64,000 nucleotides of DNA from Methylocaldum marinum (GTDB lineage Bacteria > Pseudomonadota > Gammaproteobacteria > Methylococcales > Methylococcaceae): positions 2,208,395 to 2,272,394 of the forward strand of contig NZ_AP017928.1 in assembly GCF_003584645.1 (NCBI RefSeq), in the 5' to 3' direction. Position 1 is the first letter of the stretch. Each line of letters starts with the position of its first letter. Position numbers and translations under genes: made by a program. Under the pieces are notes generated by a model that was not told the origin of the DNA, ran no database searches, and saw only the letters and a program-made list of their open reading frames with translations. Below are positions 33,805 to 40,975 of this stretch, piece by piece.

Positions 33805-34309
33805 AAAATATTTCCGCCGAGAATTAGGTATAGTTGGAAGGAGCAGGAGCAGAAACGTGTAACGGCCCGGAGCGATTCCGTCTCGCCAGGGGTTACGGAT
33901 TCCGACCCGCCGGCGGACGATGTCATCGGGTAACGCGGCATCCGGGCTGTCAAATCGGGTGTCCCCCCCTTAATCCGACCATCCGTTTAAAGACGACTCT
34001 TATTTTAGCAAGCGGGTGAGAAACCACGGGGTCCCGACGTCTCCGTGAGTCAGAGGGCAAAGAACTGTCACATCATCGTCAGCACATATCGAAGTTTCTC
34101 ACCGGTGGCTAAGTATATTTGCACAAAAATGGTTTGCGCAAATATACATCGTGTTAAACATCGAATACGGAACCCCTCGGTTGTCTTCAATTTCAGGACT
34201 CACCTCCATCCCCCGAGCCCCTGCAGGCGAGGACGGTGTCCTGCGCGCGAGGCCTCGAGCGGCGACGGTGCGAACGCTACAACAAATAGAAGAATTGGAT
34301 TACGAGTAT
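33805..34309. other. Divergent intergenic region with leader of the MarR gene
   Basis: No gene is seen. It must carry the promoter of the KamA-like gene (minus) and that of the MarR gene (plus). The palindromic cluster at 34114-34146 is described separately; a longer in-frame start at 34151 exists but lacks a ribosome site. Confidence 0.4.
34114..34146. promoter_or_regulatory. Palindromic operator candidate for the MarR regulator
   Basis: TATATTTGC (34114-34122) and GCAAATATA (34138-34146) are perfect inverted arms. Inside are two decamers, TTTGCACAAA (34118-34127) and the perfect palindrome TTTGCGCAAA (34133-34142), 15 bases apart. This is a typical layout for two MarR dimers and lies 165 bases before the regulator gene. 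Confidence 0.55.
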
Positions 34310-34888
34310 ATGAACACGAGCGAATACGAGCCGCGGGAAAATTCCCTGGAGAACTCCGATCCGGCGGCCTGGCCCCATGAAGCGTTGAAACGCTTCCGCC
34401 TGATTTTCCGCGCCGTGCAGCAGCATTCACAGTGGGTGGAATCGTGCTGCGGCGTCAGCTATGCTCAGCTTTGGGCGATGTCGGAATTGTCGAACAATGC
34501 CGGGATGAAAGTGTCCGAACTCGCGCGGGCAATGTCCCTGCATCAATCCACCGCAAGTAATTTGCTGGTCAAGCTGGAAAAAAAGGGACTGATCCGGCGG
34601 GAGCGAACCCACGCCGATCAACGCGTGGTTCGCCTATATCTGACCGATGCGGGACAAGCCCTCGTGGACCAGGCCCCGGAACCCCGCCAAGGTCTTTTGC
34701 TGCAAGCTCTGCTGGAATTGCCGACCCCGGTCCTGGTTGCGCTGACACGGAACCTGGACCTATTGGTGGAGGCCATGCACATCAGCGACGAGCAGGCGGC
34801 CATGCAGCCTTTGAACGTGAGCGTACAAGAACCGGATTCGAAAACGACAAAACCCCGCCGCAAGCCACGAAGCACGGAAAATGCATGA
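34310..34888 (+). CDS. MarR-family transcriptional regulator
   Basis: A 192-residue winged-helix regulator. The DNA-binding core runs from about residue 55 to 125: QLWAMSELSNNAGMKVSELARAMSLHQSTASNLLVKLEKKGLIRR with the wing in RTHADQRVVRLYLTDAGQAL. The N terminus and the basic C terminus (KTTKPRRKPRS) are extensions. ATG 34310 is chosen as the start nearest the family core. A palindromic site upstream suggests autoregulation. No ligand can be inferred. Confidence 0.85.
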   Translation: MNTSEYEPRENSLENSDPAAWPHEALKRFRLIFRAVQQHSQWVESCCGVSYAQLWAMSELSNNAGMKVSELARAMSLHQSTASNLLVKLEKKGLIRRERTHADQRVVRLYLTDAGQALVDQAPEPRQGLLLQALLELPTPVLVALTRNLDLLVEAMHISDEQAAMQPLNVSVQEPDSKTTKPRRKPRSTENA

Positions 34889-34975
34889 CAAGCCCTTGTC
34901 GGGAGGGGCTCGAACTTTCCCGCCACGATCCGAACTAAATTTGTATAAGTCTCAAGAAACAACGAGGTCTTGGGC

Positions 34976-35716
34976 ATGGCAATTCCGGGCCGGCATTCGG
35001 CGACCGCTGCGATAGCGGTGTTCCTGATCTCGTTCCCGCTGACATCGTGCCGGTATGCGGCGGATGGCACACCCGGACTCGAATATACAGAGCTTAGCCC
35101 GGTCGAGAAAAAAGCGGCGACTTCCATCTCGCCGGTGCGGATCCTGGCGCGGCCGGAAACCTGGCCCGGGGGCGAAGCCGTCAAGTTCAGTGCCACGCCG
35201 GTCTATTTGAAACTCGAAAACCGCGGCGACGCCCCCCTGCTCATTCGTTACAGCGACTTCAAGGTGCTCACGCCTACCGGCAGCAAGTTCTCCGCCTTGC
35301 CGGTTTGTCTCATCGATACGAAAGTTCGCGGACCGATCGTTCCCGGAATGCCGCCCATGCTTACCGCCGAAGCCTATCCGCCGATCGAAGAGCCGCTCTT
35401 CGAATTTCGGGATTTCCGCGTGGCACCCTATCTGAAATCGCTCTATCCCACCGTCCCCGCTCATGAGGGCGCATTTCCTTACGATCTGGCCTATAACCAA
35501 AGTCAAGCAAACTACTGGCAGCATACCGACCTGCCCAATCGCGAAATGATCATGAGAGCCGTGCCCGAGGGCGTACTGCATCCGGGCGGGTGGATCGCCG
35601 GCTGGCTTTATTTTCAAAAATTCGAGCCCATGCCCGCCGGAACGCTGGTAACCACCCTCACCAAACTTTCCGGGCAAACGCTGCCAGCGATCCGGGTTCC
35701 AATCCGGACGCAATGA
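34976..35716 (+). CDS. Predicted lipoprotein, function unknown
   Basis: About 246 residues with a signal peptide and lipobox-like FPLTSC (Cys near residue 25). The mature protein has a beta-sandwich look (VYLKLENRGDAPLLIRYSDFKV, GWIAGWLYFQKFEPMP). No known catalytic motif is seen. It stands 87 bases after the MarR gene and could be cotranscribed with it. Confidence 0.6.
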   Translation: MAIPGRHSATAAIAVFLISFPLTSCRYAADGTPGLEYTELSPVEKKAATSISPVRILARPETWPGGEAVKFSATPVYLKLENRGDAPLLIRYSDFKVLTPTGSKFSALPVCLIDTKVRGPIVPGMPPMLTAEAYPPIEEPLFEFRDFRVAPYLKSLYPTVPAHEGAFPYDLAYNQSQANYWQHTDLPNREMIMRAVPEGVLHPGGWIAGWLYFQKFEPMPAGTLVTTLTKLSGQTLPAIRVPIRTQ

Positions 35717-35854
35717 GACTGTTACATTTCCGGTAACAAATGACTACGCGCTCATACAGATAGCATTCGCGGCCGACATCAACAAGAATGAGAATCTGAA
35801 CAACCGAGACTTTCCGACGCAGGAAGCGAAACCACGGACAGTAAGGAGTGAGCC

Positions 35855-36454
35855 ATGGCCTATCACATCTTCGACCCGACCAGGGACTGGCGCGCGGACG
35901 CCATGCACGAACTGAGGCGGCATTCCGCATGGTATCTGGGCTTGGGCATTGCATTGATCATCTTGGGTTTGATCACCGCCGGCTATGCCCTGGTCGCGAC
36001 ATTCGTATCCGTTCTCTACATCGGCGTTCTACTCCTCGTCGGCGGTATCGTGCAACTGGGACACGCCTTCGGCACTCGGACCTGGAGCGGATTTTTCCTG
36101 CACCTTTTGGGCGCGATCCTGTATTTGGCCGCGGGTTGGGTCATGGTCACCAACGTGGAGGCCAGCGCCGTGTCGCTGACCCTTCTGCTGGCGGTGTTCC
36201 TGATCGCGGGCGGCGTGTTCCGTATCGTCGGCGCATTGCTCATGCGTTTTCCCAGCTGGAACTGGGCCCTGCTCAACGGGGCTGTCACCCTGCTGCTGGG
36301 CATCCTGATCGCGGAGCAATGGCCAACCTCGGGGCTTTGGGTCATCGGCGCCTTCGTCGGCATCGACATGCTGTTCACGGGGCTCTCGTTCATCATGCTG
36401 TCCTTGGCGGCACGCGGCATCGGAGGGGACGAATTCACGCGGCGGGCGACCTGA
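35855..36454 (+). CDS. HdeD-family (DUF308) membrane protein
   Basis: A 199-residue protein with six hydrophobic segments arranged in the HdeD pattern of short helices (WYLGLGIALIILGLITAGYA, LLVGGIVQLGHAF, GAILYLAAGWVM, LLAVFLIAGGVFRIVGAL, GAVTLLLGILIAEQWP). The GGAG of AAGGAGTGAG decides the ATG at 35855. In enteric bacteria HdeD supports acid resistance; in this organism the role is unknown. Confidence 0.88.
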   Translation: MAYHIFDPTRDWRADAMHELRRHSAWYLGLGIALIILGLITAGYALVATFVSVLYIGVLLLVGGIVQLGHAFGTRTWSGFFLHLLGAILYLAAGWVMVTNVEASAVSLTLLLAVFLIAGGVFRIVGALLMRFPSWNWALLNGAVTLLLGILIAEQWPTSGLWVIGAFVGIDMLFTGLSFIMLSLAARGIGGDEFTRRAT

Positions 36455-36635
36455 AAGGACACGTCCGACGGAAATTTCCCGGCTTCGCGCGCTGCCGTTG
36501 TTCCGGCCGATTCGTGAACCGACGGAGCCGACGCCCGGTCCGAAACAGCATAGGCACCCGTGGTTCGGCCAGCGGCTTTCAAATTCCGCGATCCTATGAA
36601 CTCGGGAAAATCCCGCGCGGCTTTGCCGTGACGGT

Positions 36636-36916
36636 TCAGAACGCTGCCAAACGGATCGACTTGCGGGCACGGGCGGCCGCGACATAAAAAATGTTGATTT
36701 CCTCGCGCAGCTTCGAGAGCTGGAACTCTTCGCCGCCTTTTCCACCGCTTTTCGCAGATCGCCACGGGTGATCAAATCATCGCCCAGCATTTCGACATGA
36801 TCGTATTCCCGGCCCTTGGCCTTGTGCGTCGTCGTAAAGGTGAAATCTGCGCTTTCCTTGTCGGTCCGGTCAGGCGCGCCTTGTTCCTTCAGCCAGGATA
36901 AAGCGCTCTTTAGCAA
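36636..36916 (-). pseudogene. UvrD/Rep-type helicase C-terminal remnant
   Basis: Minus-strand fragment with helicase motif V-like FTTTHKAKGREYDHVEMLGDD, then, after a frameshift near 36735, EEFQLSKLREEINIFYVAAARARKS (motif VI, normally LLYVALTRA). It lacks the whole N-terminal part with the Walker A motif. The 36455-37029 stretch holds nothing else recognisable. Confidence 0.7.
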
Positions 36917-37029
36917 TGCAACTCACCATTTTTACGGTCCGCATCCATCGGCATTGGTTTTTCCTTGTCTCCTCCCCCACTCCGGAGGTAACCACCGCCG
37001 CCCTCAGTCCGGGCGCGAGCGTAATCTCT

Positions 37030-37503
37030 TTAAGGTTTCGTCCCGCCGTAACCTTTGAAAAGCCGTTCATCGAAGGGGTACCGATCCACGGCCAAAATCC
37101 GGAGTCGAGTGCTATCCGAATGGAGGGGGTTAATAAGGGCATTAACGGTATAAGGGACAATGGCGCTCGGCACAAACAGGACAGCACTGCTCATATTCTT
37201 CAACCAGGTATCGCCCAGTGATCGGGTCAGTTCCGAGCGCCCCCGCCAGTCATCGGGTAACAATGCCCGGTCGAGTTCTTGTCGGGTCACGGCATCCGGT
37301 AGATCGATCGATAGCAACTGATAACTATCCGGCACATCCTCAGGATCATCGATCTCCAGATGCACCAGCACTTCGAGGAGAGCGGTTCCCGGATTCTCGG
37401 CGCAATAGACAATGGGGCTGCCACGGCTGTGCCAGCGTCCGCCGGCCCGAATGCCGCCGCTGCCACGAAGATCCGCATAGTTGCTGATGCGCCAGATGCG
37501 CAT
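37030..37503 (-). CDS. RES-domain toxin
   Basis: A 157-residue RES-domain protein of the type II toxin-antitoxin class whose members degrade NAD+. The fold's hallmark residues are present: the Arg and Trp of GGRWHSRGSPIVYCAE (about residues 21-36) and the Glu of ALLEVLVHLE. The middle IDLPD and the C-terminal DSTRLRILAVDRYPFDERLF match the family. The ATG at 37503 overlaps the antitoxin stop (TGATG), as typical for RES-Xre operons where the antitoxin comes first. Confidence 0.88.
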   Translation of the reverse strand: MRIWRISNYADLRGSGGIRAGGRWHSRGSPIVYCAENPGTALLEVLVHLEIDDPEDVPDSYQLLSIDLPDAVTRQELDRALLPDDWRGRSELTRSLGDTWLKNMSSAVLFVPSAIVPYTVNALINPLHSDSTRLRILAVDRYPFDERLFKGYGGTKP

Positions 37504-37970
37504 CAGGCCGCAAAGCCCTCATCGATTTGAATCAGGTATTCTTCAATGATCCGCCCGCCCAGTTCGGTGGACAGGATCTCCATTGGCGTTCGGTAGTCGA
37601 GCTTTTTGAGGGGTTTGCGTAGCCAGCGAAGGGCTTTGTCCCGATTGCCGAAGACGGTTTCCGCCAAGGCCACGAGCCGAGCCACGCGGAGTGCCCGGTC
37701 GGACTCATCAGGCGACAAGGGTTGCTGCTGGGCGCGCCGATGGGAAAGGGTGCGGGGCGGAAGCACCAAGGCCAGCTCTTTCGCCGTCAAGCCCTCCTCG
37801 GCGAGCTTATCGAGGACCGACGGCTGCATCCGGAGCGGTACCTCGCGGATCAATTCCTCTTCCGAGGTCAAGCGTCCGGGAAAGTCGAGCAGGATACCTA
37901 AACGTGCCAGAAAATGACCGTAGCGGGATCCACTGGATTCGGCAGCGGTGTTGTTGGAGCGGGATACCAT
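37503..37970 (-). CDS. Xre/MbcA/ParS-family antitoxin (DUF2384)
   Basis: A 155-residue antitoxin. The N-terminal part is an Xre-like HTH region (EEGLTAKELALVLPPRTLSHRRAQ) and the C-terminal part is the toxin-binding DUF2384 domain (VARLVALAETVFGNRDKALRWLRKPLKKLDYRTPMEIL). ATG 37970 follows GGAGG by 11 bases. It should neutralise the RES toxin and repress the operon. Confidence 0.88.
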   Translation of the reverse strand: MVSRSNNTAAESSGSRYGHFLARLGILLDFPGRLTSEEELIREVPLRMQPSVLDKLAEEGLTAKELALVLPPRTLSHRRAQQQPLSPDESDRALRVARLVALAETVFGNRDKALRWLRKPLKKLDYRTPMEILSTELGGRIIEEYLIQIDEGFAA

Positions 37971-38192
37971 CGTCTGTTGCCCTCCTTTCAGCAATATGCC
38001 GCTATCTTAAAGGCATTTTGCCAAACCTTCAAGCACGGGCCTACACCATGAACTTTCCGCTCTTCGTCTGGTTCAACACCGCCCATATTCACTTCCCTGC
38101 GCATGGCAAACAAGTAGGTTAATAACCGTATTCCTGCTTTTTCATCGGGCACCCAATATTTTCGAATTCGAAATCGATCGTAGTTGAAAACC

Positions 38193-39389
38193 ATGAATGC
38201 CGGAAGCTGTTTCAAATACCTGCTGTTCGTCCTGGCAGTCCTGACCTCGGGCTGCGGCCCGGTGTTGCGTCCGTCGCTTTCGCAGCAGGAACTGCTCAGC
38301 GCGCGGGCGACGAGCGACCGTCTGGTCGAGGCGGAAATCAAAGAATTCATGCCGCGACTCGTCATGCGGGCCAAACAGGAGTATGACGACTATGTCCTGG
38401 GTCTCAACTCCGAACCGTCGGTAATCGATGTACTCGTGATCTCCGGCGGCGGCGACTGGGGAGCGTTCGGCGCGGGCTTTCTCAAGGGCTGGGGACGCGT
38501 ACCGAAGGGACCCATGGCACGCCCCGAATTTGACGTCGTGACCGGCGTCAGCACCGGAGCCTTGATCGCGCCGTTCGCGTTCCTCGGCACCGAACGGACC
38601 ATCGACCAGGTGCTGAAGATATACCGCGAACCGCGTCCGGATATCATGAAACTTCGAGGATTTCTCTTCTTCCTGCCACGCTACGCATCGTTCACCCGCA
38701 TTCCCGGGCTGGAGAAGGATATAGCCGAGACGATCAATACTGGCTTTCTGAACCGCATCGTCCGGGAAGGCGAGCGCCACCGCATGCTGGTAGTCAACAC
38801 CACGGACCTCGATGACGGGGAGATGCACGCCTTCGACGTGGTCAAGGAAGCGAGTGGCGCTGTCCGGACCGGCGATGTGGATCGCGTGCATCGCATCCTC
38901 CTCGCTTCCGCCGCGATACCCGGCGTCTTTCCGCCACGCGATATCGATGGAAGGCTATATGTCGATGGAGGCATAACCGGAAATATTTTGTACGGGGCAA
39001 GAATGCATGAGGAAGACAGCTTTCCGGCGGTCTGGAAAACGACTTACCCGGACCAGCCGATTCCCAAGCTGCGTTACTGGATCGTCTTCAACAACCAGTT
39101 CCGTTTTCCGCCGCAGATCACCCGGCCGACCTGGGCCGCCATCATGCGGCGCAGCATCAACCTGGCGACCCAGTCGTCGACCGTCAACGCGATGCGCCAC
39201 CTTTATGCATCGGCCGAGATTTCGAAGCTGAAAAGGGGCGCCGATATCGAGATTCGGGTCATCTCGGTTCCCGCCGATTGGACGCCGCCGAAACCGGGCG
39301 TGTTCGTAAAGGAAACGATGAACGCCCTGGCCGACCTCGGGGAACGCCTGGGTGCGAACCCTTCGAGTTGGCGCACGGAACCGCCCTGA
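38193..39389 (+). CDS. Patatin-like phospholipase, lipoprotein
   Basis: A 398-residue serine hydrolase with signal peptide and lipobox LTSGC (Cys about residue 21), so it is probably anchored in an envelope membrane. The patatin core has the glycine-rich oxyanion loop ISGGGDWGAFGAG, the nucleophile elbow GVSTG and the catalytic-dyad Asp in DGGITGN. The likely activity is lipid acyl hydrolysis. ATG 38193 is favoured over a TTG nine bases earlier. Neighbour 39477 is another lipoprotein but without a shared operon signal. Confidence 0.88.
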   Translation: MNAGSCFKYLLFVLAVLTSGCGPVLRPSLSQQELLSARATSDRLVEAEIKEFMPRLVMRAKQEYDDYVLGLNSEPSVIDVLVISGGGDWGAFGAGFLKGWGRVPKGPMARPEFDVVTGVSTGALIAPFAFLGTERTIDQVLKIYREPRPDIMKLRGFLFFLPRYASFTRIPGLEKDIAETINTGFLNRIVREGERHRMLVVNTTDLDDGEMHAFDVVKEASGAVRTGDVDRVHRILLASAAIPGVFPPRDIDGRLYVDGGITGNILYGARMHEEDSFPAVWKTTYPDQPIPKLRYWIVFNNQFRFPPQITRPTWAAIMRRSINLATQSSTVNAMRHLYASAEISKLKRGADIEIRVISVPADWTPPKPGVFVKETMNALADLGERLGANPSSWRTEPP

Positions 39390-39476
39390 GCGCGAAAGCT
39401 GGAGGCTCGCGGCGAATTCGCCTTGCGCATGCGGCGCACGGATGATCGGATTTGATCCTGAAGAAAGGAGAACGAC

Positions 39477-40028
39477 ATGGACGTACGAACCCGCGCATGC
39501 GGTATCCGCTCGATTCTTCCCGTAGTTGCGGTACTTGCCGCCTCCTGTGCGAGCCAGACCGGCGGACGGGAACCCACAACCGAAGGGAACGCCTGTTCCA
39601 GGCTGCAAGCGGTCATATCCGAAGCCGATGCCCACTTCGAAAACATCAAACGCCAGAGAGTACCCCACCGGCTCGGCGATCGGTGGGAAGCGCGAGGCAT
39701 CTTTCCCGATACGACCTGCGAGGTCTGGAAGTGGGGCGGCAACGAGCATTATTACTGCCTCTGGAACGAAACCGGCGAGGTGGCCGCCCGGCAGAGTTTC
39801 GAAGAAGGCAAGAAAGCCGTCCGGGCATGCCTGACCAATGAATGGACGCTCACCGAAAAGCAGGCCAAGACCGGAAGAGTCGCAGTGTTTTCGAGAGAAA
39901 ACGAGGATACCCGCGTGGCGCTTCGATATTTGGCCGATACGCGGCGATACCGTCCGACCTGGTACACCAGCCTGATCGTCGGCAACGCCCTGCGCGATCC
40001 AGGCGAGCTCTATCATCCGGCTCCTTAG
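39477..40028 (+). CDS. Predicted lipoprotein, function unknown
   Basis: A 183-residue protein with a clear AAAGGAG ribosome site before ATG 39477, a signal peptide and the lipobox VLAASC (Cys near residue 24). The mature part has a CEVWKWGGNEHYYCLWN segment with two cysteines that could pair. No family is recognised. Confidence 0.65.
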   Translation: MDVRTRACGIRSILPVVAVLAASCASQTGGREPTTEGNACSRLQAVISEADAHFENIKRQRVPHRLGDRWEARGIFPDTTCEVWKWGGNEHYYCLWNETGEVAARQSFEEGKKAVRACLTNEWTLTEKQAKTGRVAVFSRENEDTRVALRYLADTRRYRPTWYTSLIVGNALRDPGELYHPAP

Positions 40029-40228
40029 ACCACACTGCGGGCACGCGCGGCGCGGAGGCAGTCGTACCGATCGCGTTCAGCTTTTGCCGCGGCCGCGCAC
40101 TTGTTTCCTGGTGTGGAGATGGCGCCTGCCGGCAACCTGGTCATATTGGGTCCGGATACGCACCTGTCCAATAGCAGAACCGCGGCGGATGCAAGGCCGG
40201 CTCCTACAACGTTCCGTGTCGGTTTCAT
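40025..40228 (-). CDS. Small exported protein, unknown
   Basis: A 67-residue protein convergent with the previous gene and overlapping its stop by four bases. ATG 40228 has GGAG six bases upstream. A hydrophobic N-terminal segment ends in LLLDRC, a weak lipobox, and two more cysteines lie in the mature part. A real gene is likely but not certain. Confidence 0.45.
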   Translation of the reverse strand: MKPTRNVVGAGLASAAVLLLDRCVSGPNMTRLPAGAISTPGNKCAAAAKAERDRYDCLRAARARSVV

Positions 40229-40574
40229 AGTCTTCTCCGTCGTGAGTGTGGGGCTGCTCGGAGACAGCCCAGGTCGAGGCGAAACGTCCGGGCGCCATGA
40301 AATCCACTGCCGAAGCAGTCGGCTCAGTTACTCAGCCAGCCAGCGGACACGGCATAGGCGGATAAGGACAAGTCCGTAACGGCGGAAAGGGACAGCCCTT
40401 TTTCGGTCAAAGCCGATATCGGGAAGATTTCCGGTAACGTTACCGATCACGGATTTACCGCCGGCGTCGTTCGAGCCGCCGGAAAATAAATGACGCCGAT
40501 CCGCAATCGTCGCCACTACCGGCTGCCGTCGACCGCGACTGCGAACCCTTCACTCCTCAGCGCGAGGTTCCATC
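40229..40574. other. Gene-free region
   Basis: The stretch between the small exported protein and the Pmp3 gene has no supported gene. It contains GTAACGTTACCGATC (a small palindrome GTAACGTTAC near 40435) that could belong to a regulatory site. Confidence 0.35.
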
Positions 40575-40748
40575 ATGACGCTCACCTTCTCGGATATTTT
40601 CAAGGTCATTTTCGCCATCCTTCTTCCGCCTCTGGGCGTATTCCTGGAGGTCGGCTTTGCCGGTGCGTTCTGGCTGAACATTCTGCTAACCCTGCTGGGC
40701 TTCGTCCCGGGCATCATCCATGCGCTTTACATCATTTTCACCCGCTGA
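40575..40748 (+). CDS. Pmp3/YqaE-family small membrane protein
   Basis: A 57-residue protein with two membrane helices. It matches the family pattern: FAILLPPLGVFLEVG in the first helix and FWLNILLTLLGFVPGIIHALYII in the second. These proteolipids are stress-responsive and influence membrane potential in yeast and plants; the bacterial role is unclear. GAGG lies ten bases before the ATG. Confidence 0.88.
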   Translation: MTLTFSDIFKVIFAILLPPLGVFLEVGFAGAFWLNILLTLLGFVPGIIHALYIIFTR

Positions 40749-40795
40749 CCGGCAGCGACAGCCGAGCGGCGGTTCGTCACGCCCGGGAACCACGT

Positions 40796-40906
40796 AGAGT
40801 GTTTTCATCTCGCTCATACGGCATGGCAACCCTGGCGCATATAGTCGGCGCCGTCGACTGGGGTAGACCGAGTCAAATATTCGTCGGCAATCCTTTGCCG
40901 ACGAAT
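40796..40906. repeat. Partial copy of the 280-bp element plus family A palindrome (copy 4)
   Basis: AGAGTGTTTTCATCTCGCTC (40796 onward) resembles the left end of the element at 5805 and stays similar for about 80 bases. It then meets a family A palindrome, ATTCGTCGGCAA-TCCT-TTGCCGACGAAT, at 40879-40906 (12-bp perfect arms). Confidence 0.6.
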
Positions 40907-40975
40907 CCGCTGGCCCAACGGCGGCATCGGGAAGAGACATCTCGGAACTCCCCGTACGGCCGCTAGGAAACTGCT

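Noticed and set aside
36029-36635. Extension of the helicase fragment into a 295-residue protein opposite hdeD
   Set aside because: The true helicase frame ends at 36636 after a frameshift; the rest is antisense to the HdeD gene.
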